Shown piece after piece: positions 49,110 to 58,076 of a stretch of 64,000 bases of DNA. Under the pieces are notes generated by a model, which saw nothing but the letters and a program-made list of their open reading frames with translations, was not told the origin of the DNA and searched no databases. The stretch comes from Bin125 sp026705025. GTDB lineage: Bacteria; Chloroflexota; Dehalococcoidia; Bin125. Position 1 is the first letter of the stretch; the number at the start of each line of letters is the position of its first letter. The stretch covers positions 1 through 64,000 of the forward strand of contig JAPPBN010000051.1 in assembly GCA_026705025.1 (NCBI GenBank), given 5' to 3'. The position numbers and the translations under genes were made by a program.

Positions 49110-50429
49110 ATGCTGAGGCTATCGGCAGCGCCGCTGAGCAGTCGACTGGGCGGTTGGGCGCTGGTCGAAAGCCCCACGCAGCACACGGAGAGTGCAGGCC
49201 AACAATGGTCGTTCGTGATCGTCGTCGCAGCGACGCTGGTCGCGATCGCGGCGGTGATCTTCGATGTGCAACTCTCTTCTCAGGTGTCCCTGCCGGTCGT
49301 CGTACCGGCGCCCACCGAGACCTCAGGCACACAGCGCGCCGTTACTCAGGTTGCCCCGCCGCCAACGACCACCGCTCCAGCTGAAGCATCGAGAACCACG
49401 GCGCCGAACGCAGCAGCGGAATCAACGTCAACGACATCAGGCGTTGAGTCGACTGTGAGACCTTCGCCGTCCGGCGCAGCTGCCGCAGAGCCCGTCGCCT
49501 CGGGCTCGACCTCCACGACAACCGGGACACCTGCGGACGCAACGGCCAGCGCCGATGCCGGTAGCTCTATCGATACCCCGGCGGCAACGGTCGAAGCGGC
49601 CGCTCTTGACGATCCGGCGGCGCGGATTCGGCAGTACCTGGGCTTGCGCGCCGGCGCGCAGCTGCCCGTATCGTTCAGCTATGCAATCGAGCCGGGCGAC
49701 ACGGCCTCGAGCATTGCCAAGCGATTCGGCCTGGAAGAAGCAACAGTCCTGTTCAACAACTTCGACGTGTACGACCCGAATCTGTTGAACGTCGGTCAAA
49801 CCCTGACGTTGCCCGCTGTCGACGGGCTGGTGTACACCGTTCAGCCGGGCGACAGTCTCGATTTCCTGGTGGAGAACTTCCAGGCCAGCCTGGAAGCCAC
49901 TCTGGCGTATCCCGCGAATGGCATTTCCAGTCCAGACCAGATCCTTGCGGGACAACAGTTGTTGCTGGTTCATGGATCGGCTTCCGTCGCCTCAGGCGGC
50001 GCCGTAACGACGGGCGTCGGCAGCAGCGAGGGCGCCGCGGTGTGGTCGGTTCCGGATTTCCTCTGGCCATTGGGCTACGACAAAATCAGCGACTTCTTTG
50101 GGACTCCTCGGGCAAACGCTGTCGGGTATCACACGGGCGTGGACTTTGTGGCGCCGATTGGAACGATCGTGGGATCGACCGCTGCCGGACAGGTGACCGT
50201 CGCGACATGGGATCCCTCGTACGGCAACTGGATCGAGATTGACCACGGCGGCGGCTACCGGTCGCGCTATGCGCATCTCGACGCCATCTGGGTTCGCGAA
50301 GGCGAGTGGGTCCAGGCCAACGCGTTTATCGGCACAGTGGGGAATACCGGGAATTCTTCCGGGGCGCATCTACACTTTGAAATCATCATTGACGGTCAAG
50401 CGGTCAACCCGCTGACCTGGCTGAACTGA
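49110..50429 (+). CDS. LysM-M23 peptidoglycan endopeptidase, membrane-anchored
   Basis: The protein has 439 residues: one membrane segment (about 33-52, VIVVAATLVAIAAVIFDVQL), a long Thr/Ser/Ala/Pro linker (about 60-170), two LysM repeats (about 190-233, SYAIEPGDTASSIAKRFGL; about 238-285, VYTVQPGDSLDFLVENF) and a C-terminal M23 (LytM) domain (about 310-436). The zinc ligands are in YHTGVDF (about 341) and AHLHFE (about 419). It binds and cuts peptidoglycan cross-links outside the cell, or activates amidases. No clear ribosome site is seen, so the exact start is uncertain. It supports a cell wall in this organism. Confidence 0.92.
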   Translation: MLRLSAAPLSSRLGGWALVESPTQHTESAGQQWSFVIVVAATLVAIAAVIFDVQLSSQVSLPVVVPAPTETSGTQRAVTQVAPPPTTTAPAEASRTTAPNAAAESTSTTSGVESTVRPSPSGAAAAEPVASGSTSTTTGTPADATASADAGSSIDTPAATVEAAALDDPAARIRQYLGLRAGAQLPVSFSYAIEPGDTASSIAKRFGLEEATVLFNNFDVYDPNLLNVGQTLTLPAVDGLVYTVQPGDSLDFLVENFQASLEATLAYPANGISSPDQILAGQQLLLVHGSASVASGGAVTTGVGSSEGAAVWSVPDFLWPLGYDKISDFFGTPRANAVGYHTGVDFVAPIGTIVGSTAAGQVTVATWDPSYGNWIEIDHGGGYRSRYAHLDAIWVREGEWVQANAFIGTVGNTGNSSGAHLHFEIIIDGQAVNPLTWLN

Positions 50430-50477
50430 TACGGACCCGCGGGCTGCGCTGACCTGCCGCTCGCGGCGGAGATTGCC

Positions 50478-51377
50478 ATGAGCGCCGAAGACACTGCAGT
50501 TGACTCTGCCGGTTGGACACACGGGCACGCGACCACGAACGGCGTGCGCCTTCACTACGTGGAGCAAGGCGAGGGTCCGTTGGTCCTGCTGCTGCACGGG
50601 TTCCCCGAGCACTGGTATTCGTGGCGATTTCAGATCGCGCCACTCGCCGACGCGGGATTTCGAGTCGTGGCGCCCGATTTGCGCGGCTACAACCTGTCCG
50701 ACAAGCCGCGCGGCGGATACGACATCAAGAATCTGACCAAGGACGTGCGAGGGCTGATTCGCGCGCTTGGCGAAACCTCGGCAACGGTGGTCGGCCACGA
50801 CTGGGGTGGGGTCATCGCCCTGCAGTTTCCGATCGATTACCCGGCGGCCTGCGACCGGCTGATCGTGATGAACGCGCCGTTGATCCGATCCTGGTACTGG
50901 GGCCGGCGCAACTACCCCAACAACACGTATGCCTTGCTGATGCAGGTCCCGGGACTGGCCGAACGGCGCGGCTGGGGCGACATCGATCAAACGACGAAGA
51001 ACATCTTCTCGGGTGTGGCGGCCAACAACGATGCGTTCACGGATGAGGACATCGCAATCTTCGCCGAAGCATTGAAGCAGCCCAAGGCCCTGTCGTCGGC
51101 AATGAAGTACTACCGCTCGATCTATTGGCCCGACTGGTTCCTGACCTGGGCCGACCGCAATGAACGAATCTCCTGTCCGACCCAGTTCATCTGGGGCCGG
51201 GAGGATCGCGCGGTTCGGCTGCCATTCATGGAGGAAGCGGCGGAGCGTGTCGATGACCTGCGCACGGTAGTGATTGACGATGCCGGACACTGGGTCCAGC
51301 AGGAGAAACCCGAAGAAGTGACAGCGGCCATGCTGGACTTCCTGGTGACCGAGGCTGCCGAGACTTCGGCGCAATGA
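50478..51377 (+). CDS. Epoxide-hydrolase-like alpha/beta hydrolase, first of a pair
   Basis: The protein has 299 residues. The oxyanion motif HGFPE (40-44) and the nucleophile Asp108 in VVGHDWGG identify the epoxide hydrolase/haloalkane dehalogenase branch, where an ester to Asp is formed and hydrolysed; the His is in DAGHWVQQE (about 275). A cap domain lies at about 135-220 (SWYWGRRNYPNNTY). HGFPE followed by HWYSW favours epoxide hydrolase over dehalogenase. GGAG precedes the ATG. The stop overlaps the next gene's start as ATGA. Confidence 0.9.
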   Translation: MSAEDTAVDSAGWTHGHATTNGVRLHYVEQGEGPLVLLLHGFPEHWYSWRFQIAPLADAGFRVVAPDLRGYNLSDKPRGGYDIKNLTKDVRGLIRALGETSATVVGHDWGGVIALQFPIDYPAACDRLIVMNAPLIRSWYWGRRNYPNNTYALLMQVPGLAERRGWGDIDQTTKNIFSGVAANNDAFTDEDIAIFAEALKQPKALSSAMKYYRSIYWPDWFLTWADRNERISCPTQFIWGREDRAVRLPFMEEAAERVDDLRTVVIDDAGHWVQQEKPEEVTAAMLDFLVTEAAETSAQ

Positions 51378-52384
51378 GCGACCGATCGACTGAATCGCAA
51401 CCTCAGGGTCCCTGGATTCACGGCTTCGCCGATGGAGCCAACGGGGTGCGTCTGCACTATGCCGAGATGTATCCCGAGGGTAATCCAGCGGACGCGCCAC
51501 TGGCAATCCTGCTGCATGGATTTCCCGAGTTCTGGTGGTCATGGCGACTGCAAATGCCGGCCCTGGCGGCGGCTGGCTACCGGGTAGTCGCGCCCGATCT
51601 TCGCGGCTACAACCTGTCCGACGCGCCCCTGGAAATCCACGACTATCGGATGGACTTGCTGACCGAGGATGTGGAGCGGCTCATTGATCATTTCGGCCGC
51701 CAACGCGCGGTGATCGTTGGTCACGATTGGGGCGGCGTGGTGGCGTGGCAGTTCGCGATGGACTATGCCTCCTCTGTTGAACGGCTGATCGTCATGAACG
51801 CGCCGCACCCGGAGCGCATGGCCGAAGCATTCGGGTCCAAGCCCAACTTCCGTCAGATTGGCCGCTCCTGGTACATGTTCGTGTTTCAGATTCCGAAACT
51901 GCCCGAACGCTGGTTGGCGACGAACGACTACGAGCGTGTTGGTTGGGTGTTCCGCGACACCGCCGCTCACCCTGATGCATTTCCTGCAGAAGTCATGCAG
52001 GAGTACCGTCGTGCGGCTGCGCAACACGGACTCAGCGGGCCGCTGCACTACTACCGCGCCGCAGTTCGGGCCGGTACCCAGGAATCACGCGCGCGACTGG
52101 TGGCGCAATTCCCGGGGCTGGGCCAGGTCCTGGATAGTGTCCTGGGGCCATCTTCCGCGGCTGCGGCTGCGTTTCCGACGATCGAAGCTCCGACACTGTT
52201 GATCTGGGGAGAACGCGATACCGCCCTGGGCAAGGAGCTCACCGAAGGAATGGACGGCCTGTTCGGCGGCCCGTTCGAGCTGATGTACCTGCCGGACTGC
52301 GGTCACTGGGTCCAGCAGGAGGGCGCGGAGGATGTCAACCGGCTGATGCTGGAGTTTCTCGAGCGGTACAGCGAGGTCACCTGA
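51374..52384 (+). CDS. Epoxide-hydrolase-like alpha/beta hydrolase, second of a pair
   Basis: A 336-residue paralogue of the preceding gene: LLHGFPEFWWSWR (about 47-59), VVAPDLRGYNLSD, nucleophile Asp118 in VGHDWGG, and His in DCGHWVQQEGAEDV near the C terminus. The cap region is longer by about 25 residues, so the substrate range probably differs. The 4-base overlap makes the two genes translationally coupled, suggesting either a heterodimer or sequential use on one class of epoxide. The catalytic set appears complete in both. Confidence 0.9.
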   Translation: MSDRSTESQPQGPWIHGFADGANGVRLHYAEMYPEGNPADAPLAILLHGFPEFWWSWRLQMPALAAAGYRVVAPDLRGYNLSDAPLEIHDYRMDLLTEDVERLIDHFGRQRAVIVGHDWGGVVAWQFAMDYASSVERLIVMNAPHPERMAEAFGSKPNFRQIGRSWYMFVFQIPKLPERWLATNDYERVGWVFRDTAAHPDAFPAEVMQEYRRAAAQHGLSGPLHYYRAAVRAGTQESRARLVAQFPGLGQVLDSVLGPSSAAAAAFPTIEAPTLLIWGERDTALGKELTEGMDGLFGGPFELMYLPDCGHWVQQEGAEDVNRLMLEFLERYSEVT

Positions 52385-52415
52385 TAGCTAGACATCGCTA
52401 GACCACCGGGCGCCG

Positions 52416-53477
52416 TCACGTCAGCGGCGAGTCAGGATCCACGTCGGTCGTCGCGGCGATCCAATAGCGGTGCCTGATGCCCATGGACAATTCCTCGAGG
52501 TCGCGCGCGACCTGTCGCTCGGTCTGCGCGTCGAGCCCGGCCCCACCGCACACGCCTGTCAGCATGGAGCGCTTGAAGATTAGGCCGACCGAGGCGTCGA
52601 CGAAGGACAGGTCCCTGGCCTTGTTGGCGAGGAAGTACTGCATGTCTTTCGAATCGAATGGCATCGGCCCGAGTCCGTCGGTGGGCCACAACCCCCAGCC
52701 GAGATAGCCGCCTCGAGCGACGTGCTCTCGAATGGCGCGGTGATGTTCGATCACGTCTTCGACATGTCCTTCGCGGGCGTCGAAATGGATGAGGTTCGGC
52801 CGGGCGTCGAGCACTCGCGTCCAGTTCGGTGAGGCGCAACAGTGAATGCCGGCCAGGGCGCCGATCCGTTGGACCGGCTCGATCGCCGCTCGCAGCACCG
52901 GCGCGACTTCGCGCCAGGGCAGGGGGATTGACGGTTCTCCGACCGAGGCCAGCTCCGGCTCGTCGAACAGGATGATCGCCTGGTAACCGAGCCCCTGAAA
53001 GACCCGCGCCTGTTCAGCCGCGGCGGCGCCCAACCAGGCGGCCAGACGGGCCAGGGTGTCGAGATTCTCGTGCGGCGCGCGTCCCGCGGCGTCCCGCGAC
53101 CAACGAGACAGCGTCAGTGGTCCGACAATCTGTCCCTTGACGACCTTTGACTTGCGTTCTTCGGGTACGGCGGGAAGCCGGTCCAGCAGCTCGTAGAGTC
53201 CGCTGGCGCGCTCGCGTGGCGGAAGACCGGCGTTGGCGATGTCATCGTCGGACAACGAGCCAGACCAGGAGACATACTGGCCGTCCCACGTTGCCCCGGG
53301 CAACGAGAGCGCCGCTTGCGGAAGCATCTGTTCTTCCGCGGTTCGGTTCGGCAACTGTGGCCAGAAGGGGAGCCGCCAGTAGTCCTCCAGTACTTCGGAG
53401 ACCGCAGCGCCAGCATCAGTGTGGCGAGTCGAGCCGATGCCGCAGGGCAGAAGCGGCAGATGTATGGGAGCGTCCAC
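52416..53477 (-). CDS. UROD/MetE-like methyltransferase-fold protein
   Basis: The protein has 353 residues. The start GIGSTRHTD, the PFWPQLPNRT block (about 37-46), QIVGPLTLS and ILFDEPELAS resemble the cobalamin-independent methionine synthase/uroporphyrinogen decarboxylase superfamily, as in short archaeal and Dehalococcoidia MetE-like proteins. Zinc-ligand candidates are His-Cys in GIHCCASPNW (about 211-220) and Cys in GVCGGAG. It lacks the MetE N-terminal half, so the methyl donor is not folate polyglutamate by default; a corrinoid protein is possible. It starts at GTG 53477 without a clear ribosome site. The methyl acceptor is unknown. Confidence 0.78.
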   Translation of the reverse strand: MDAPIHLPLLPCGIGSTRHTDAGAAVSEVLEDYWRLPFWPQLPNRTAEEQMLPQAALSLPGATWDGQYVSWSGSLSDDDIANAGLPPRERASGLYELLDRLPAVPEERKSKVVKGQIVGPLTLSRWSRDAAGRAPHENLDTLARLAAWLGAAAAEQARVFQGLGYQAIILFDEPELASVGEPSIPLPWREVAPVLRAAIEPVQRIGALAGIHCCASPNWTRVLDARPNLIHFDAREGHVEDVIEHHRAIREHVARGGYLGWGLWPTDGLGPMPFDSKDMQYFLANKARDLSFVDASVGLIFKRSMLTGVCGGAGLDAQTERQVARDLEELSMGIRHRYWIAATTDVDPDSPLT

Positions 53478-53726
53478 TTACTGACAGCTCTCTGTTGGCG
53501 ATGTGGGAAGTTTCTGGCTTTTCTCCGACCCGCCCATTTTACTGGCGCTCCAGGTTAAGGAGAATCGGGGAAGCAATCATCGAACGAAATTCCCATTTCC
53601 GGTTTAACCTCGCTCCAACATTCGCACCCGGTCGCTTGGCCGCACCTGACAGTTCGCAGAAGTGCTAGTATTTCTGTCTAACCGCTCACGCAAGTGATCA
53701 GTTCGCACATTCTCCTAAGGAAGAAA

Positions 53727-53786
53727 ATGCGAAAAGTCGAGCCTGTAGGCGACATAAGAGCCAATCTGCCACATTTCGTGGACTGA
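53727..53786 (+). CDS. Putative 19-residue upstream reading frame of nrdJ
   Basis: ATG 53727 to TGA 53784-53786, with AAGGAAG 3-9 bases before the start. The peptide begins MRKVEPVGDIRANLPHF. Its 3' half forms most of the stem-loop at 53758-53792, so translation would disrupt that structure. This layout suits a regulatory leader, but a chance frame of this length cannot be excluded. Confidence 0.3.
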   Translation: MRKVEPVGDIRANLPHFVD

Positions 53787-53792
53787 TGGCTC
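53758..53792 (+). ncRNA. Stem-loop in the nrdJ leader
   Basis: GAGCCA (53758-53763) pairs with TGGCTC (53787-53792). A 5 x 5 base internal loop follows, then CCAC (53769-53772) pairs with GTGG (53778-53781) around a 5-base loop. A small GCCT/AGGC hairpin (53741-53750) lies just upstream. The symmetry suggests a functional RNA. No identity to a known family is established here. Confidence 0.4.
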
Positions 53793-53834
53793 AGGAACAA
53801 GCGTACTACTATTGCTAGTGCAGGAGAACGGATC

Positions 53835-56711
53835 ATGACTCGCGCTGACGATCACTCAGACGTTGCAGATGAAGCGACCGCCGCGTTCGCCGGCGACGCC
53901 GCTGTTGAGGAGCACGCTGCCGCTCTGCCTGCCGCTCGCGTCGTTCGCGAACCGTTGATTGGTCGGCACTTCACCCAGCCGGGCGATGACGTGTACGCGC
54001 AGATCGAGTGGACGTATCGCACCGCCGCGATCACCTCCGACACCGGCGACACGATCTTCGAACAGACCGACATCGAGACGCCCTCGTTCTGGTCGCAAAC
54101 GGCGACCAACATCGTCGCCTCGAAGTATTTCTGGGGCGAAGCGGGAACATCACAACGTGAGACCTCGATGAAGACGCTCGTCGATCGGGTGGTCGAGACG
54201 ATCACCCGCTGGGGCCGCGAAGGCGGCTACTTCAGCGACGGCGCAGCGGCCTCGGCGTTCTCGCAGGAGTTGCGCTACCTGCTGATCAATCAGTATGCCG
54301 CGTTCAACTCGCCCGTCTGGTTCAACGTCGGCATCGAAGAAACCCCGCAGTGTTCGGCCTGCTTCATCAACTCCGTCGAGGACTCGATGGAATCGATCAT
54401 GGACCTGGCCAAGCGCGAGGCCCTGCTGTTCAAGTGGGGCAGCGGGACCGGCTCGAACCTGTCAACCTTGCGCTCGAGCAAGGAGTCGCTGACCGGCGGC
54501 GGCAAAGCGTCCGGTCCGGTCTCGTTCATGCGCGGCTACGACGCGTTCGCCAACGTTATCAAGTCGGGCGGCAAGACACGTCGTGCGGCGAAAATGATCA
54601 TTCTCGACGCCGATCACCCGGATGTGATTGAGTTCATCAACTGCAAGGCGGACGAGGAGCGCAAGGCCTGGGCGTTGATCGACGCCGGCTACGACGGCTC
54701 GCTCAACGGCGACGCGTATTCGACTGTGTCCTTCCAGAACGCCAACCACTCCGTCCGCGTGGCGGACGAGTTCATGCAGGCCGTCGAGGCGAACGGGATG
54801 TGGTCGACCCGCGAGGTCGTCACGGGCGAAGTGATCGAGCAGATTCCGGCCCGAGAGATTCTCCACGCGATCTCGGCCGCGACCCATCAGTGCGGCGACC
54901 CGGGCATGCAGTTCGACACCGTGATCAACGACTGGCACACCTGCTCAAACACGGATCGGATCTACGCCTCCAACCCGTGTTCCGAGTACATGTTCCTCGA
55001 CGACACGGCCTGCAACCTGGCTTCGCTCAACCTGCTCAAGTTCTACGACCTTGAGACGCACGAGTTCGACGTTGACTCATATCGTCACGCCTGCCGCGTG
55101 ATGATTACGGCGCAGGAAATCCTGGTCTCGAACGCGTCGTACCCGTCCCCGCTGATTGGCGATAACTCGGAGAAGTACCGGCCGCTGGGTCTGGGCTACA
55201 CCAATCTTGGCGCCCTGCTGATGGCTCGCGGATTGCCGTACGACTCGGTCGACGGCCGGGCGCTGGCAGCTGCGGTGACCGCGCTGATGACCGGCGAGGC
55301 GTACCTGCAGTCGTCGCGGGTCGCAGAGCGAATCGGGCCATTCAGCGAGTTTGCGGCGAACCGTGAACCGTTCCTCAGGGTCATGCGCAAGCACCAGGCG
55401 GCGGTCGGCCGAATCGATGGGCTGGCTAGCGTGCCCGACACCATCCGACAGGCGGCCGAAGACGCCTGGCGCCAGGCCGTTGAACTGGGCGAAGCACACG
55501 GCTATCGGAACGCGCAGGCCACCGTACTCGCGCCGACCGGAACGATCGCCTTCATGATGGATTGCGATACCACCGGCGTTGAACCGGACATTTCCCTGGT
55601 CAAGTTCAAGAACCTCTCCGGCGGCGGTTACTTCAAGATCGTCAACCGCACGGTGCCGGCAGCGCTGCGACGGCTGGGCTACGCCGAGGACGTGATTGAG
55701 CGAATCGGCAAGCACATCGACGAGACCGGAACGATCGAAGGCTCAGCCGACCTCAAGAGCGAGCACCTGGCCATCTTCGACTGCGCCTTCAAGGCACAGT
55801 CCGGGCAGCGCAGCATTGCACCATCGGGACACATTCGCATGTTGGGCGCGGTGCAGCCATTCCTCTCCGGCGCGGTGTCGAAGACGGTCAATGTGCCCGA
55901 GCACACGTCCGTCGAAGAGATCATGCAGACATACATCGACGCCTGGAAACTGGGCGTCAAGGCGGTCGCGATCTATCGAGACAACTCGAAGCGGATTCAG
56001 CCGCTCGAGACTGGCGAGCGAACCGGCGAGACAGTATCCGTTGCGACGCCCGATCCCGGTCCGTCGCTGCCGAGCGACGCGCCCGTCGTGATCGAGAGCG
56101 CCCAGTCGCCGCCGGCCTATCGGCGCCACCGGCTGCCCGACGAACGCCAGGCGATGACGCACAAATTCACGATCGGCGAGCACGAGGGCTACATGACGAT
56201 CGGTGAGTTTGACGATGGCAGCCCGGGCGAAGTGTTCGTCCACATCTCCAAGGAAGGCTCCGCCGTCTCTGGTCTCATGGACGCGGTCGGCACGTTGACA
56301 TCGGTGGCACTGCAGTCCGGCGTGCCGCTCTCGACCCTGGTCAAGAAGTTCGCGCACATGCGCTTCGAGCCGAGCGGATGGACGCGGTCGAAGGAGATTC
56401 CTCACGCCGACTCGATTCTCGACTACGTCTTCCGCTGGATGGGCGCCAGGTATCTGGACACCGAATCTTCGGACTCCGTTGCCAAACAGGGCCAGATGGC
56501 GATGTCCCCGGAAGACGTCAAACTGGCCGATGAGGACGTGGGTCCTGCTCCGGTCACTCCGGCGACCCTGCCGCTCATTGATGACGCGTCAACGACCGGA
56601 TTCCAGAATCAGCTGGATGCGCCGCCCTGCGCTGAGTGCGGCTCGATTATGGTGCGGTCCGGTTCCTGCTTCCGCTGCATGAACTGCGGAGCGACGTCGG
56701 GCTGTTCCTAG
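53835..56711 (+). CDS. nrdJ: Adenosylcobalamin-dependent (class II) ribonucleoside-diphosphate reductase
   Basis: The protein has 958 residues. The reductase barrel shows CSACFINSVEDSMESIMD, the thiyl-site region NPCSEYMFLDDTACNLASLN (about 379-398) and APTGTIAFMMDCDTTGVEPD (about 565). A TSCPD domain (about 775-850) and a C-terminal Cys cluster (C-x2-C, C-x2-C-x2-C, ending CGATSGCS) match the long NrdJ form, where the tail reduces the active site. It makes deoxyribonucleotides without oxygen dependence but needs B12; no cobalamin synthesis gene is here. GGAG precedes the ATG. It has an elaborate 357-base leader. Confidence 0.96.
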   Translation: MTRADDHSDVADEATAAFAGDAAVEEHAAALPAARVVREPLIGRHFTQPGDDVYAQIEWTYRTAAITSDTGDTIFEQTDIETPSFWSQTATNIVASKYFWGEAGTSQRETSMKTLVDRVVETITRWGREGGYFSDGAAASAFSQELRYLLINQYAAFNSPVWFNVGIEETPQCSACFINSVEDSMESIMDLAKREALLFKWGSGTGSNLSTLRSSKESLTGGGKASGPVSFMRGYDAFANVIKSGGKTRRAAKMIILDADHPDVIEFINCKADEERKAWALIDAGYDGSLNGDAYSTVSFQNANHSVRVADEFMQAVEANGMWSTREVVTGEVIEQIPAREILHAISAATHQCGDPGMQFDTVINDWHTCSNTDRIYASNPCSEYMFLDDTACNLASLNLLKFYDLETHEFDVDSYRHACRVMITAQEILVSNASYPSPLIGDNSEKYRPLGLGYTNLGALLMARGLPYDSVDGRALAAAVTALMTGEAYLQSSRVAERIGPFSEFAANREPFLRVMRKHQAAVGRIDGLASVPDTIRQAAEDAWRQAVELGEAHGYRNAQATVLAPTGTIAFMMDCDTTGVEPDISLVKFKNLSGGGYFKIVNRTVPAALRRLGYAEDVIERIGKHIDETGTIEGSADLKSEHLAIFDCAFKAQSGQRSIAPSGHIRMLGAVQPFLSGAVSKTVNVPEHTSVEEIMQTYIDAWKLGVKAVAIYRDNSKRIQPLETGERTGETVSVATPDPGPSLPSDAPVVIESAQSPPAYRRHRLPDERQAMTHKFTIGEHEGYMTIGEFDDGSPGEVFVHISKEGSAVSGLMDAVGTLTSVALQSGVPLSTLVKKFAHMRFEPSGWTRSKEIPHADSILDYVFRWMGARYLDTESSDSVAKQGQMAMSPEDVKLADEDVGPAPVTPATLPLIDDASTTGFQNQLDAPPCAECGSIMVRSGSCFRCMNCGATSGCS

Positions 56712-56723
56712 GCTTCGATGAGC

Positions 56724-57461
56724 TCAGTCAGACTCTTCGAGTTGCCTGAGCAGTCGGCGGCGGCGGCGCTCATACTCGGTCTGCGAGAGATTCAGGCGCT
56801 CGCCCTCAAGCGCCTCGAGTTCCGGTGAAGAGATCGGCGGCCGTGGCTGTGGCTCCGGAGGCGGGGCGTCGTTCTCAGGCAACCCGCGTATTGTCGGCGG
56901 AGGCGGTTTCACCCTGGGTCCGCGCGGCGCCGGCGGAGGCAACCGCACTTCCTGTTGTTCAAAGTCCGGACTCGGCTGTGCGAGTTCGGGCGGCTGCCGG
57001 CGCACGACGACCAGGGTGCCGACCATGCGGTCGTGGACGCACTGTCGGTCGGGATTCAACAGAATCCAGCCGGCGTTGATGATCGGTCCCAGCAAGGTGA
57101 AGAGATAGCCGATCAGGCCGAGCAGCAGACGCTTGATCAGTAGCTCGCGAACCCACATTCGTTGCGGCGTGATCGGCTGCCCCGACTCGGCGATGACGTA
57201 GAGGTCCAACAGCGATTTGGCGGGAGACTGGCCCTCGCGAGACGTGAACCACATCCAGTACAGCCAGATTGGGAGCAACAGGAAAATCAACAGGTCGAGC
57301 AGTTCGCCGGCCAGCCTGCGGAGATACGGAGCGGCATAGTCGCCGGAAGTGGGGTGAGACGCCAATACACCGCACGCGCTGCAGAACGCTCCGACTCCGG
57401 GATAGTCGTCGCAGGCGGGACAGTGCTCGCTGCGCAGCGCGCGAGGCCGCGGCGTCGACAT
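56724..57461 (-). CDS. RDD membrane protein with zinc ribbon and SHOCT-like tail
   Basis: The protein has 245 residues: an N-terminal zinc ribbon (CPAC...CSAC, about 14-32), an RDD domain with hydrophobic segments (about 50-70 and 105-135), then a Pro-rich linker (about 155-205) and a C-terminal SHOCT-like helix (LNLSQTEYERRRRRLLRQLEE). The motifs GQSPAKSLLDL and DRQCVHDRMVGTLVV are RDD hallmarks. RDD proteins are poorly defined; some act in ion exchange or compatible-solute stress. It is the last of three tandem RDD genes and converges on nrdJ with 12 bases between stops. Confidence 0.82.
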   Translation of the reverse strand: MSTPRPRALRSEHCPACDDYPGVGAFCSACGVLASHPTSGDYAAPYLRRLAGELLDLLIFLLLPIWLYWMWFTSREGQSPAKSLLDLYVIAESGQPITPQRMWVRELLIKRLLLGLIGYLFTLLGPIINAGWILLNPDRQCVHDRMVGTLVVVRRQPPELAQPSPDFEQQEVRLPPPAPRGPRVKPPPPTIRGLPENDAPPPEPQPRPPISSPELEALEGERLNLSQTEYERRRRRLLRQLEESD

Positions 57462-57518
57462 GTTCTGGCCTCCGATAGGAGAGTAGGACAGGCGGTCAGA
57501 AGCGTTGCGGGCACCGAT

Positions 57519-58076
57519 CTATAGCGAGCCGCCCCTGGTTCGCTCCACGACCAGTGTGCCAAGCACCTTGTCGTGCAATGTCTGGCGGTCGCGATCCCAG
57601 AGCACCCAGGCGGCGTCGAAGAACGAGAACGCCCAGAAGAGCATTGTCAGCCAGAACCAGAGGATGAACAGCTCCCCGACCGTGCTCGCGACAGCGCCGA
57701 ACAAGAGCAGGAGCAGTACGGCAATCAGTCCGATGGCCAGATCCCAACCAAACTCTCGCAGCCAGACGTGTCGAGTCGCGGCTTGTACACCAGTGGTTCG
57801 GACCACGTGAAGGCCGAGCAAGGATTTTCCCGGCGATTGACCACGCGGTGCGACGATGGCCAGCCAGATCAGCCATCCGACTCCGACGGTCAGCCAGATG
57901 ATCAGGTAATCAAGCGCGAATGCCCCCAATCGCGACCAGCGTGTCGCTGCGTAGGACCGGCGCTGTGGATCCACGCTGAGCACGTCGCAACTGGCGCAGA
58001 AGTACGAACCGGGGCCTGCGGGTCGGTGGCAGACATCGCATTCGAGGACGAAGGTGCGCGCCTCACGGCTGGTCAT
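57519..58076 (-). CDS. RDD membrane protein with N-terminal zinc ribbon
   Basis: The protein has 185 residues: zinc ribbon CDVC...CASC (about 14-32), then an RDD domain with three hydrophobic segments (about 50-72, 110-132 and 135-155) and the hallmarks GQSPGKSLLGLHVV and DRQTLHDKVLGTLVV. It is the middle gene of the RDD triplet. Its start overlaps the stop of the upstream RDD gene by 4 bases, so they are coupled. It lacks the Pro-rich tail of the third gene. Function unknown. Confidence 0.85.
   Translation of the reverse strand: MTSREARTFVLECDVCHRPAGPGSYFCASCDVLSVDPQRRSYAATRWSRLGAFALDYLIIWLTVGVGWLIWLAIVAPRGQSPGKSLLGLHVVRTTGVQAATRHVWLREFGWDLAIGLIAVLLLLLFGAVASTVGELFILWFWLTMLFWAFSFFDAAWVLWDRDRQTLHDKVLGTLVVERTRGGSL

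Larger units (their letters stand above)
53478..53834 (+). promoter_or_regulatory. Regulatory region and structured leader of nrdJ
   Basis: This 357-base gap is lower in GC than its surroundings. It holds TGCTAGTAT (about 53662-53671), an extended -10 type promoter; CAGTTCGCA twice (53650-53658 and 53699-53707); a 19-codon frame (53727-53786); a symmetrical stem-loop (53758-53792); and the imperfect palindrome ACTACTATTGCTAGT just before the nrdJ ribosome site, which weakly recalls an NrdR box. I see no B12 box, so a classical cobalamin riboswitch is not supported. Confidence 0.5.

Noticed and set aside
53804..53820. NrdR box before nrdJ
   Set aside because: ACTACTATTGCTAGT is an imperfect palindrome in the right place, but only one box is present and it departs from the ACACWATATMTWGTGT consensus at too many places.
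53478..53834. Cobalamin riboswitch before nrdJ
   Set aside because: I could not find a B12 box or the surrounding conserved pairing, so only an unclassified structured leader is reported.
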